Shown here: positions 52,485 to 60,259 of the stretch, in pieces
How positions within the stretch are numbered: position 1 is the first letter of the stretch
Layout: each line of letters starts with the position of its first letter
NCBI GenBank assembly: GCA_035508435.1
Contig: DATJNA010000095.1
Span: 25,064 to 89,063, forward strand
Direction of reading: 5' to 3'
Length of the DNA: 64,000 bases
Source of the DNA: JASHVB01 sp035508435
Lineage (GTDB): Bacteria > Pseudomonadota > Alphaproteobacteria > Acetobacterales > Acetobacteraceae
Program-made: the position numbers and the translations under genes
Notes under the pieces: generated by a model
Database searches by the model: none
What the model saw: the letters and a program-made list of their open reading frames with translations, nothing else
Told to the model about the DNA's origin: nothing

Positions 52485-52753
52485 CGGCGGGAGCAAATCC
52501 GGGGGCATGCACCCAAAGCCAAGATTCAAATCGCGCCACGCCACCGCCGCTTGTCGCAGCGGCCTCCGGCCAAGCGCAATCATGCGGGGTCTACACTCCG
52601 CGTGCGCGCATTGATGAGTGCGGTGGCGGAGCGGCCAATTGCCCGCCCACGGTCGCCGCACTAAGTTGCCGGCCGGAGGTCAACAATGACCGCACATGCA
52701 TTGCATGTCCCTTTTAGTACCAGAATCGTCTCGCCGCATGAGCTGACACGGCC

Positions 52754-53338
52754 ATGACGGTTGCCGCGCGGCAGATCGATTTGGAGACATGGAGCCAGAG
52801 CCAATTCCTTGCCTGGGCTGACACCCAGCCGGAAGGCTGCCGATACGAGTTCGATGGTTTCCGGCCGGTCGCGATGGCCCCAGCCTCGGTTGGCCACAAT
52901 CGGATCGGCCGAAACATCCGCGAGGCCATACGCCCCAGGTTGCCGACGGGTACGCCATGCGACACCTACGGGCCGCAGGATGTGATTGCAACAGTCGGCG
53001 GCGCTCTGCGAGAGCCGGACGCATTCATCGCATGCTCCCGCCCGCACCGGACCGCAGTCGCCGTCCCGGCTCCGATCGTTGTATTCGAAGTCGTCTCACC
53101 CGGGCGAGATAATCGGCGCCGGGACGAGGAGAAGGTCGACGAGTATGAGTCGATCCCCTCGATACTCCGCTACGTTCTCGTTGAATCGGAGAGCAGATCA
53201 TTCGGCGTGTTCTGGCGTGAGCCTGGTGATCAGGCATGGCGCCGGGAACCTCCCGACGCGGCCGGACCAATTCGCCTGCCGGAATTCGGCATCGACCTCA
53301 CACTTGACGAAGTCTATCGCGGGGTCGATCTCGATTGA
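52754..53338 (+). CDS. Uma2-family endonuclease-like protein, copy 2
   Basis: A 194-residue Uma2/DUF820 protein, related to the preceding one but diverged. Landmarks: WSQSQFLAWADTQPEGCRYE, FRPVAMAPASVGHNRIGRNI, LREPDAFIACS, APIVVFEVVSPGRDNRR (active-site Glu), YESIPSILRYVLVES. Start ATG 52754. The tandem arrangement implies an old duplication. Function unknown. The gap between the copies (52485-52753) has no gene. Confidence 0.88.
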   Translation: MTVAARQIDLETWSQSQFLAWADTQPEGCRYEFDGFRPVAMAPASVGHNRIGRNIREAIRPRLPTGTPCDTYGPQDVIATVGGALREPDAFIACSRPHRTAVAVPAPIVVFEVVSPGRDNRRRDEEKVDEYESIPSILRYVLVESESRSFGVFWREPGDQAWRREPPDAAGPIRLPEFGIDLTLDEVYRGVDLD

Positions 53339-53351
53339 GGTCGGCGCGCCT

Positions 53352-53412
53352 CCTGCAACCGCGCCCGCTGAGGCGTTTCCCGCCCAGCCGCTGTTAGCGG
53401 CGTCATCGCCGG
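53352..53412 (+). pseudogene. Degraded copy of the ABM gene tail
   Basis: The sequence aaccgcgcccgctgaggcg resembles the end of the ABM gene (aaccgcacccgctgaggcg at 51780-51798), including the TGA stop, and the following 40 bp (cgtcatcgccggcgcc) resemble that gene's downstream flank. It suggests that the ABM-Uma2 unit was duplicated and the ABM part lost. Confidence 0.5.
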
Positions 53413-53540
53413 CGCCGCGCCTCATCGCGTGCGCGGCACTCGCGGAGGCGCTTTGCTCCGATCACCGGCGGCGCCGGCGGGAGGCGACTGTCTCGCCGGG
53501 CCACCGCGCCGACCAAACGCTTACCCGGCCCCCCGTCGTT

Positions 53541-53615
53541 GCGCTGGAAGCTCAATCGCCGGTTGGTCCTGCAGGGGAAGTGCAGTTCGAGAACGTGCGG
53601 TACGGCTATGGGTCC
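53541..53615 (+). pseudogene. Relic of an ABC exporter ATPase domain
   Basis: Translation gives GPAGEVQFENVRYGYGSE, matching GPAGEVRFENVSFGYGPD of the Atm1-like gene at about 46335; at nucleotide level ggggaagtgcagttcgagaa versus ggggaagtgcggttcgagaa. Similarity ends there. It is a fragment of a duplicate of that gene or of a close relative. The rest of 53416-53793 shows no gene apart from the pyrH promoter. Confidence 0.65.
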
Positions 53616-53734
53616 GAATTGCGGCACCGGGCACGACGCGTCGTCCACGGCGAAACAGGCACAGTCCCGCTCACTCGCAAGGACCCTTGGTATCGCCCCA
53701 GGATTATTGGCGGGGAAGCGGCTCTCCTGCTGCC

Positions 53735-53763
53735 TTGTTCCCCCCGCCCCCGGTGGCTAGGTT
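53735..53763 (+). promoter_or_regulatory. Promoter candidate of the pyrH cluster
   Basis: TTGTTC (53735-53740), 17-bp spacer and TAGGTT (53758-53763), 30 bp before the pyrH ATG. Typical of GC-rich alphaproteobacterial housekeeping promoters with a relaxed -10. Confidence 0.4.
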
Positions 53764-53793
53764 GCGCCCCGGACTCCGGAAAGGCCGCGCCGC

Positions 53794-54519
53794 ATGCCAT
53801 CCCAGCCATACTACAAGCGCGTCCTGCTGAAGCTCTCCGGGGAGGCCCTGATGGGCCGGCGCGACTACGGGCTGGACAACGACACCGTCCGCGCCATCGC
53901 CGCCGACATCGGCGATGTGGTCGCCATGGGCGTGCAGGTCTGCGTGGTGATCGGCGGCGGCAACATCTTCCGTGGCGTCTCCGGCGCCGCCTCAGGCATG
54001 GAACGCGCCCAGGCCGACTTCATCGGCATGCTCGCCACCGTCATGAACGCGCTCGCCATGCAGTCCGCGTTGGAGCAACGCGACATCGCCACGCGGGTAC
54101 AGTCGGCGATCCCCATGTCGCAGGTCTGCGAGCCCTATATCCGCCGTCGCGCCGAGCGCCACATGGAGAAGGGCCGCGTCGTGGTGTTCGCCGCCGGCAC
54201 CGGCAATCCGTTCTTCACCACCGACACTGCCGCCGCGCTGCGTGCCGCCGAGATGGGCTGTGATGCGTTGCTGAAGGGCACCCAGGTGGATGGCGTCTAC
54301 TCGGCCGACCCTCGCAAGGTGCCGGACGCTCGGCGATACGAACAACTTACCTACCTGGAGGTGCTGGCCAACGACCTGGCGGTGATGGATGCCGCCGCGA
54401 TCAGTCTGGCGCGGGAGAATGCGCTGCCGATCCTGGTGTTCAACATTCACGCTCCGGGTGCTTTCGCCGCGGTGATGCGGGGCGAGGGACGCTTCACCCG
54501 CATCATCGAACAGTCATAG
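53794..54519 (+). CDS. pyrH: UMP kinase
   Basis: A 241-residue bacterial UMP kinase of the amino acid kinase fold, phosphorylating UMP to UDP. Landmarks: KRVLLKLSGEALMG (phosphate loop), VCVVIGGGNIFRG, ATVMNALAMQSALE, GRVVVFAAGTGNPFFTTDTA and KGTQVDGVYSADPRKVPDA. Start ATG 53794. It opens a cluster pyrH-frr-uppS-cdsA-dxr-rseP, conserved across proteobacteria. frr follows 31 bp later. Confidence 0.96.
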   Translation: MPSQPYYKRVLLKLSGEALMGRRDYGLDNDTVRAIAADIGDVVAMGVQVCVVIGGGNIFRGVSGAASGMERAQADFIGMLATVMNALAMQSALEQRDIATRVQSAIPMSQVCEPYIRRRAERHMEKGRVVVFAAGTGNPFFTTDTAAALRAAEMGCDALLKGTQVDGVYSADPRKVPDARRYEQLTYLEVLANDLAVMDAAAISLARENALPILVFNIHAPGAFAAVMRGEGRFTRIIEQS

Positions 54520-54550
54520 TATCGCGCTGTAACGCTTGGGGGGCTTTGAC

Positions 54551-55123
54551 ATGCCGGCACCGCCCGATCTCGAAAAGCTGAGGCACGACCTGACCCGCCG
54601 CATGGACGGCGCGCTGGAGACGCTCAAGCGCGAATTCAATGGCCTGCGGACCGGCCGCGCCCATCCCGGGCTGCTCGAGCCGGTAAAGGTGCATGCCTAT
54701 GGCACCGAGATGCCGCTGAACCAGGTTGGCAGCGTCGGCGCGCCCGAGGCGCGGATGCTGACGGTGCAGGTCTGGGACCGCGCCCTGGTCGGGGCGGTGG
54801 AGAAGGCGATCCGCGATTCCGGCCTCGGCCTGAATCCGGCGTCGGATGGGCAGTTGGTGCGCGTGCCGATCCCGCAGCTTACCACCGAGCGGCGCACCGA
54901 ACTGGCCAAGACCGCGCACAAATATGCCGAAGGTGCCCGAGTCGCCGTCCGCGGCGTGCGCCGGGACGGGATGGAGCAAGTGAAGACCTACGAGAAAAAG
55001 CACGACATCGGCGAGGATGTGGCCAAGGACTGGAGCGGCGAGGTGCAAAAGCTCACCGACAGCTATATCAAAAGGGTGGACGAGGCCCTGACGGAGAAGG
55101 AGAAGGACATCCGCCAGGTCTGA
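54551..55123 (+). CDS. frr: Ribosome recycling factor
   Basis: A 190-residue RRF that splits post-termination ribosomes with EF-G. Landmarks: LKREFNGLRTGRAHPGLLEP, PLNQVGSVGAPEARMLTVQVW, AIRDSGLGLNPASDGQLVRV and IPQLTTERRTELAKTAHKYA. Start ATG 54551 (MPAPPDLEKL) with GGGGGG 8 nt upstream; a frame extension to 54536 is not needed. uppS follows after 10 bp. Confidence 0.96.
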   Translation: MPAPPDLEKLRHDLTRRMDGALETLKREFNGLRTGRAHPGLLEPVKVHAYGTEMPLNQVGSVGAPEARMLTVQVWDRALVGAVEKAIRDSGLGLNPASDGQLVRVPIPQLTTERRTELAKTAHKYAEGARVAVRGVRRDGMEQVKTYEKKHDIGEDVAKDWSGEVQKLTDSYIKRVDEALTEKEKDIRQV

Positions 55124-55133
55124 GCACGCGTTG

Positions 55134-55871
55134 ATGTCTGCCGTCATACAGCCCGTGTCCGACGCCGATCCGGTGCCCACTCACGTCGCCATCATCATGG
55201 ATGGCAACGGCCGTTGGGCTGCCTCCCGCCATCTGCCGCGCGTGGCCGGCCATCGTGAGGGCGCCCGCGCGGTGCGCCGCACGATAGAAGCGGCGATCCG
55301 TGCCGGTGTCGGCTGGCTGACACTTTATGCGTTCTCCAGCGAGAACTGGCGCCGCTCGCCAGGGGAGGTGTTGGATCTCACCGGATTGCTCCGCCACTAT
55401 CTGAAAACCGAGATCGACGAGCTCCGCGCCAACGGGGTGCGGGTACGCATCATCGGTGAGCGCACCCGCTTCGATCCAGACATCCAGCGCGACCTGGCGG
55501 CGGCGGAGGAGTCGACTGCCACCAACACGCGGCTGAACCTGACGGTGGCGCTGTCCTATGGGTCGCGGGCGGAGATCGCGGCGGCGGCGCGGGCGGCGGC
55601 CGAGGCGGTCCGCGACGGCAGGCTCGACCCGGCAGCGCTGAACGAGATGACGTTCGGCGGCTGGCTGGCGACGGCGGGAATGCCGGACCCCGACCTGATC
55701 ATCCGCACGTCTGGCGAGCAGCGGCTGTCAAATTTCCTGCTGTGGCAGGGAGCCTACGCCGAACTGGTGTTCCTGGACGTGCTGTGGCCGGATTTCGCGG
55801 CCGAGCATTTCGCCGCGGCGCTCGGCGCCTATGCCAGCAGGGAGAGACGGTTTGGCGCGCGCCCCGGGTAA
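55134..55871 (+). CDS. uppS: Undecaprenyl diphosphate synthase
   Basis: A 245-residue cis-prenyltransferase making the lipid carrier for peptidoglycan and other wall polymers. Landmarks: HVAIIMDGNGRWAASRHLPR (catalytic Asp), GHREGARAVRRTIEAA, TLYAFSSENWRRSP, ALSYGSRAEI and LIIRTSGEQRLSNFLLWQGA. Start ATG 55134; a TTG at 55131 is just upstream. Full length. The next gene is separated by a family B repeat. Confidence 0.95.
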   Translation: MSAVIQPVSDADPVPTHVAIIMDGNGRWAASRHLPRVAGHREGARAVRRTIEAAIRAGVGWLTLYAFSSENWRRSPGEVLDLTGLLRHYLKTEIDELRANGVRVRIIGERTRFDPDIQRDLAAAEESTATNTRLNLTVALSYGSRAEIAAAARAAAEAVRDGRLDPAALNEMTFGGWLATAGMPDPDLIIRTSGEQRLSNFLLWQGAYAELVFLDVLWPDFAAEHFAAALGAYASRERRFGARPG

Positions 55872-55910
55872 GATGGGAGGCGGTTGCTGAGGGAGCCCTT
55901 GAACCGGAAA

Positions 55911-56020
55911 GCGCCCCCTCCCCTCGCGGGAGGGGGTTGGAGGGAGGGGTGCGTTCAACCACTGACCGAGATTGAACGCACCCTTGCCTCCAACCCCCTC
56001 CCGCAAGGGAATAGGGGGCT
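55911..56020. repeat. Dispersed inverted repeat, family B, copy 2
   Basis: The left arm ccctcgcgggagggggttgg pairs with the right arm ccaaccccctcccgcaaggg; inner segments gtgcgttcaa and ttgaacgcac also pair. It lies between uppS and cdsA, an unexpected break in a conserved operon. It may tune expression of the downstream genes. Confidence 0.8.
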
Positions 56021-56068
56021 TTGCTCTGGCAACCCCTGGCCCTTCGCCGCCATGCGGGTTTGTCGCGC

Positions 56069-56761
56069 TTGACGCGTCCGCCTGAAACCAGGCCCGGCCG
56101 GTGGGGTGATCTCCGCCTGCGCGTGCTCTCGGCACTCGTGCTGGCGCCCCTCTCGCTATTGTGCATCTGGCTCGGCGGCCTGCCATTCGACGCGCTATTG
56201 CTCGCCGCGACCCTCGGCGGCGCCATCGAGTGGAGCCAGATGGTGCACGCCGGGCGTGGCTCAACCACGACCCTGGTCGCCGGCATGCTGTACATCCTTC
56301 TGTCTGCCGCGGCCCTGGGCTGGCTTCGGGCCGACCCTTTGGTGGGCCGTGTCAACCTCTTGTTCCTACTCCTGCTGGTCTGGGCCAGCGATGTCGGGGC
56401 TTACGCCGCCGGCCGTGCGATCGGCGGTCCCCGCCTCGCGCCGCGCATCTCCCCCGGCAAAACCATCTCCGGAGCTGTCGGGGGACTCGCGGCAGCCATG
56501 CTGGCAGGGGTAATCGCCGCACTGGCGTCATCCCCCGGTGTTTTGCGCTCGGCAGCCCTTGCCGGGTTGCTCGGCATGGTTGCACAAGCCGGCGATCTGG
56601 CGGAAAGCTACGCCAAGCGCCGTTTCGGGGTGAAGGATTCCGGCCGGCTCATCCCGGGACATGGCGGCTTGCTCGACCGAGTGGACGCCCTGCTGGCGGT
56701 TTCGCTGGCGGCGGCCATATTGGCGCTCATAAGTGGACGGGGAGAAGTGCTGTGGCAATGA
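56069..56761 (+). CDS. cdsA: Phosphatidate cytidylyltransferase
   Basis: An integral membrane CTP:phosphatidate cytidylyltransferase of about 230 residues that makes CDP-diacylglycerol. Hydrophobic helices (VLSALVLAPLSLLCIWLGGL, LLFLLLLVWASDVGAY) alternate with loops, and the CDS signature KRRFGVKDSGRLIPGHGG followed by LLDRVDALL is near the C-terminus. Start uncertain: TTG 56069 (LTRPPETRPGRW) lies just after the repeat; TTG 56021 is inside it. The stop overlaps the start of dxr by 4 bp, so the two are coupled. Confidence 0.92.
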   Translation: MTRPPETRPGRWGDLRLRVLSALVLAPLSLLCIWLGGLPFDALLLAATLGGAIEWSQMVHAGRGSTTTLVAGMLYILLSAAALGWLRADPLVGRVNLLFLLLLVWASDVGAYAAGRAIGGPRLAPRISPGKTISGAVGGLAAAMLAGVIAALASSPGVLRSAALAGLLGMVAQAGDLAESYAKRRFGVKDSGRLIPGHGGLLDRVDALLAVSLAAAILALISGRGEVLWQ

Positions 56762-57930
56762 ACGCACCCGGGCAGCGCACGGTCACTGTCCTTGGCAGCA
56801 CCGGCAGCGTCGGCACCCAAACGGTGCAATTGCTGGCCGCGGCCCCCGACCGGTTCAAGGTCCGCGCCCTGGTCGGCGGCCGCAATGTCGAACGACTGGC
56901 CGAGCAAGCGCGCAACCTGCGCGCGGAACATGCCGTCGTCGCCGACCCCGCAGGGCTCGCCCCGCTGCGCGCCGCGCTCGCCGGCACAACCACCCGCGCC
57001 GAGGCAGGTCCCGATGCCGTGGTTGCCGCTGCCGGCCTGGGAGCCGACTGGACCATGGCGGCGATTACCGGCGCCGCTGGGCTCGCGCCCACCCTGGCGG
57101 CGGTCCGTCGCGGCAAATTCGTCGCGCTCGCCAACAAGGAGGCATTGGTCTGCGCCGGCGAGGTGATGCTGCGCGCCGTGAGCGAAGCCGGCGCCACCCT
57201 GTTGCCGTGTGATTCCGAACATAACGCGATCTTCCAATCCTTGGCCGACGGCAACCACGGCGCGGTGGAGAAGATCGTGCTGACTGCCTCCGGCGGGCCG
57301 TTCCGCACTGCCAGCCTCGACGAGATGGCCAAGGCCACGCCGGAAGCCGCCCTGCGCCACCCGGTCTGGTCGATGGGAGCCAAGATCTCGATCGACTCCG
57401 CCACTATGATGAACAAGGGCCTGGAAGTCATCGAGGCCGCCCGATTGTTCAAGCTCCCCGCGGCGGCCATCGAAGTGCTGGTGCACCCGCAATCGATCAT
57501 CCACGGCATGGTCTGCTACCATGACGGTTCTGTCCTCGCGCAACTTGGCTCACCCGACATGCGCATCCCGATCGCCCACACGCTCGCTTGGCCGGAACGC
57601 ATCGGCACCCCATCTCCCCGATTGGACTTGGCCGCAGTGGCCAGGCTTGATTTCGCGGAGCCCGATTTGGATCGTTTCCCATCACTTCGTCTCGCGCGTG
57701 AGACGCTTCTTGCGGGCGGAGGCGCTCCGGCTATACTGAACGCGGCAAATGAGATAGCTGTTGAGGCCTTTTTGCAGCGAAAGATCGGTTTTCTTGATAT
57801 CGCCAGGACGGTCGCGACGGTGCTGGATATGTTAGGATCGCCCCCGGCCGACACCCTGGACGAGGTGATCGGCCTCGACCAATCCGCCCGCCGCGCGGCC
57901 ACCAGTTTCACCGCCGCCCGCGCCGCTTGA
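56758..57930 (+). CDS. dxr: 1-deoxy-D-xylulose-5-phosphate reductoisomerase
   Basis: A 390-residue enzyme converting DXP to MEP with NADPH in isoprenoid synthesis, also the target of fosmidomycin. Landmarks: VTVLGSTGSVGTQTVQLL, FVALANKEALVCAGE, LPCDSEHNAIFQ (metal site), SIDSATMMNKGLEVIEAARL and HGMVCYHDGSVLAQLGSPDM. Start ATG 56758 with GGAGAA upstream (GTG 56752 also possible); the ATG overlaps the cdsA stop region. A shadow frame running in from 56161 is not real. Confidence 0.96.
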   Translation: MNAPGQRTVTVLGSTGSVGTQTVQLLAAAPDRFKVRALVGGRNVERLAEQARNLRAEHAVVADPAGLAPLRAALAGTTTRAEAGPDAVVAAAGLGADWTMAAITGAAGLAPTLAAVRRGKFVALANKEALVCAGEVMLRAVSEAGATLLPCDSEHNAIFQSLADGNHGAVEKIVLTASGGPFRTASLDEMAKATPEAALRHPVWSMGAKISIDSATMMNKGLEVIEAARLFKLPAAAIEVLVHPQSIIHGMVCYHDGSVLAQLGSPDMRIPIAHTLAWPERIGTPSPRLDLAAVARLDFAEPDLDRFPSLRLARETLLAGGGAPAILNAANEIAVEAFLQRKIGFLDIARTVATVLDMLGSPPADTLDEVIGLDQSARRAATSFTAARAA

Positions 57931-57997
57931 CGTGATCGCCGTTGCCTGATGCCCGGACATCCCGCCGCCCGCCCCCTCGAGACGAAGAACCCGCCAA

Positions 57998-59110
57998 GTG
58001 ATCCACGTCGTTCCTGACATCCTTCGCAGCGGGATCGCGTTCGCGGTCGTGCTCGGCATCCTGGTGTTCGTGCACGAGTTCGGCCACTACCTCGCCGCCC
58101 GCTGGTGCGGCGTGCATGTCGAGGTATTCTCGATCGGCTTCGGCCAGGCCATCACCAGTTGGGTCGACCGGCGCGGCACACGATGGAAGCTCGCGTGGCT
58201 GCCGCTCGGCGGCTACGTGAAGATGCACGGCCAGGAGCGGCCGGAGGAAGTCTCGCCACAGGTGCGCGCCTCCTGGATCGCCGGACGCACCTTTCACGAG
58301 AAGCGGGTTTGGCAGCGCGCCATCGTGGTCGCCGCCGGCCCGATCGCGAATTTCCTGCTCGCCATGGTGTTGTTCGGCGTACTGTTCGTCAGCATGGGCA
58401 AGCCGGTCACGCTGCCTGTGGTGGGCGGCGTGCTGCCCGGCAGCGCCGCCGCCAAGGCGGGGCTTGAGGTCAACGACCGTATCGACAGCATAGCCGGGCA
58501 GCCGATCCACGATTTCACCGACATCCAGCGCATCATCGAGGCCCATCCGGACGAGACCCTGCCGATCGCCATCGACCGCGGGGGCGTCACCCTTGCAATG
58601 CAGGCGCATACCGGGGTCAAGGAATCGGACGGCAGGCGCATCGGCCTGCTGGGCATCGGCGGCGGCGCGGTCGAATACCGGCACCTGCCCCTGGTGACCG
58701 CATTGATCGCCGGCCTCGAGCAAACTTGGACGGTGACCGCCGAGACCGTGCAAGGCATCGTGCAGATGGTGGACGGCACACGCGGCACCGAGGATCTTGG
58801 CGGCCCGCTGCGCATCGCCCAACTGTCCGGTCAAGTGGCCGAGCTTGGTCTCGCGAACCTGGTTTCGTTCATCGCCGTGTTGTCGGTGAACCTTGGGCTG
58901 ATCAATTTGTTCCCCATCCCTGTCCTCGATGGCGGTCACCTTCTGTTTTATTTCGCCGAGGCCCTGCGCGGCCGCCCTCTGCCACCGCGTGCGCTGGAGT
59001 ATGGCTTCCGCGCCGGCCTCGCCGTGCTCGCCAGCCTGTTCATCTTTGCCACCTGGAACGACCTCACCAATATCGGATTGTTCCACTGGATGGCGCATTT
59101 AATGGGATAA
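57998..59110 (+). CDS. rseP: Site-2 metalloprotease RseP
   Basis: A 370-residue inner-membrane zinc protease that cleaves anti-sigma factors within the membrane. The zinc motif HEFGH is residues 26-30 in VFVHEFGHYLAARWCGV; a PDZ domain spans about 125-200 (VVGGVLPGSAAAKAGLEVND); LFPIPVLDGGHLLF gives the third zinc ligand and the LDG signature near residue 308. Three to four membrane helices. Start GTG 57998. In most relatives bamA follows; here it does not. Confidence 0.95.
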   Translation: MIHVVPDILRSGIAFAVVLGILVFVHEFGHYLAARWCGVHVEVFSIGFGQAITSWVDRRGTRWKLAWLPLGGYVKMHGQERPEEVSPQVRASWIAGRTFHEKRVWQRAIVVAAGPIANFLLAMVLFGVLFVSMGKPVTLPVVGGVLPGSAAAKAGLEVNDRIDSIAGQPIHDFTDIQRIIEAHPDETLPIAIDRGGVTLAMQAHTGVKESDGRRIGLLGIGGGAVEYRHLPLVTALIAGLEQTWTVTAETVQGIVQMVDGTRGTEDLGGPLRIAQLSGQVAELGLANLVSFIAVLSVNLGLINLFPIPVLDGGHLLFYFAEALRGRPLPPRALEYGFRAGLAVLASLFIFATWNDLTNIGLFHWMAHLMG

Positions 59111-59215
59111 GCGACCCGGCGAGCTGCGCCAGCCACGATGCCGGGGCAATGTCGCACTGCGGCAATTCGCTGCCCGTTCACTGACCGTTAGCTTTTTCGT
59201 TCGCACAGTGCGGCG

Positions 59216-59617
59216 ATGACGACTCGCCAGCATCGCGGGCGACGCGCGCAGGCACGCGGGTTATCGGCGGAAGCCGCCGCCAGTACGGCCCTGGAGCGTG
59301 ACGGGTGGACCGTGCGACACCATCGCCTGCGCACTGTCGCTGGCGAGGTGGATTTGCTCGCCGAACGCGACGGTATCCTGGCGATCGTCGAGGTGAAATC
59401 GCGGCCCAGCCTGGCCGACGCGGCAGGCTCGGTTTCGTCACGGCAGCGGGCACGATTGCTCGCTGCCGCGGAGCTCATCCTGGCAGAGCATCCTGAGTGG
59501 GGTACTGCGGGCGTCCGCGTCGACTTGCTGGTGGTGGACGCCAGCGGCCGCGTGCGCCGCATCACCGATGCGTTTCGTCTCGGCGATGAAGGCACGGACC
59601 CCGGGGCCGATCGATAG
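59216..59617 (+). CDS. YraN family (UPF0102) nuclease-like protein
   Basis: A 133-residue UPF0102 protein with an archaeal Holliday-junction-resolvase-like fold: GLSAEAAASTALERDGWTVR, RTVAGEVDLLAERDGILAIV followed by EVKSRP (E-x-K of the PD-(D/E)xK core). Its cellular role is not established. Start ATG 59216. It follows rseP by about 105 bp in the place where bamA normally stands. Confidence 0.92.
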   Translation: MTTRQHRGRRAQARGLSAEAAASTALERDGWTVRHHRLRTVAGEVDLLAERDGILAIVEVKSRPSLADAAGSVSSRQRARLLAAAELILAEHPEWGTAGVRVDLLVVDASGRVRRITDAFRLGDEGTDPGADR

Positions 59618-59646
59618 GGTGGGAGAGCGCTGCAATCAGTCCGGAT

Positions 59647-60141
59647 TCACCGGTTATGCGCGAGCTGCGTCGGCGGTCCACCGCGGCAGTCGTTCAGGTC
59701 GATCGGCTGGCTCAACGCCTTGGCGGCGGCGTACCCGGGGAGGCTCGCGCCCTCCGGCAGGGCAAGCACCTCGTCCAGCAGCGCAGCGTTGCGTTGACAA
59801 AACAGAGTCCCGTCGTGCACGCCGGCTTCAGATTGCGCGTTTGCCAGGAGCGTAATGTAGTCGTCGTGCTGCTGCTGGCCGCGGCTACCAAAGCTGCGGC
59901 TGAAATAGGCCCGCAGCGCGTGCTCCTGCTGCATCAATTCGCGACGGAAGCGGATGACAAAGTCGTTGTATTTGTCGCGCTGGTCGCAAGCGAGCGCGGT
60001 GACCATGAGTTGACTTTTCAGGCTGGCTACGTCGAATGCCGCGCGCTCGGCGGGGCGGGTGCAGGGCTCGGCGAAGGCAAGCGGCGCGGCAAGCGTGCCT
60101 GCGGCAAGCAGGACGAGCAAGCGCATCCGAACGTTTCCCAT
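59647..60141 (-). CDS. Secreted protein of unknown function
   Basis: A 164-residue protein with a signal peptide (MRLLVLLAAGTLAAPLAFA, cleavage before EPCTR). The mature chain is mostly helical, with Cys at EPCTRPAE, ALACDQRD, FCQRN and NDCRGG, which could give two disulfides. DKYNDFVIRFRRELMQQEHA and ALRAYFSRSFGSRGQQQHDD are its clearest blocks. No family recognised. Start taken at 60141; ATG 60126 directly at the signal peptide is equally good. Confidence 0.65.
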   Translation of the reverse strand: MGNVRMRLLVLLAAGTLAAPLAFAEPCTRPAERAAFDVASLKSQLMVTALACDQRDKYNDFVIRFRRELMQQEHALRAYFSRSFGSRGQQQHDDYITLLANAQSEAGVHDGTLFCQRNAALLDEVLALPEGASLPGYAAAKALSQPIDLNDCRGGPPTQLAHNR

Positions 60142-60259
60142 CCCAACATTTCCCAGGATCACATTTGGTTCTATCCTGTCATATCCGGTGCGAATCCGGA
60201 AGGCAGAAAACGCAGACGATAACGGCAGAGTTTCGGATCGTCGTCGGATTCATGTGGCG

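Noticed and set aside
56161..57930. A 589-residue protein spanning cdsA and dxr
   Set aside because: The first ~200 residues are an Arg-rich shadow of cdsA in another frame; dxr starts at 56758.
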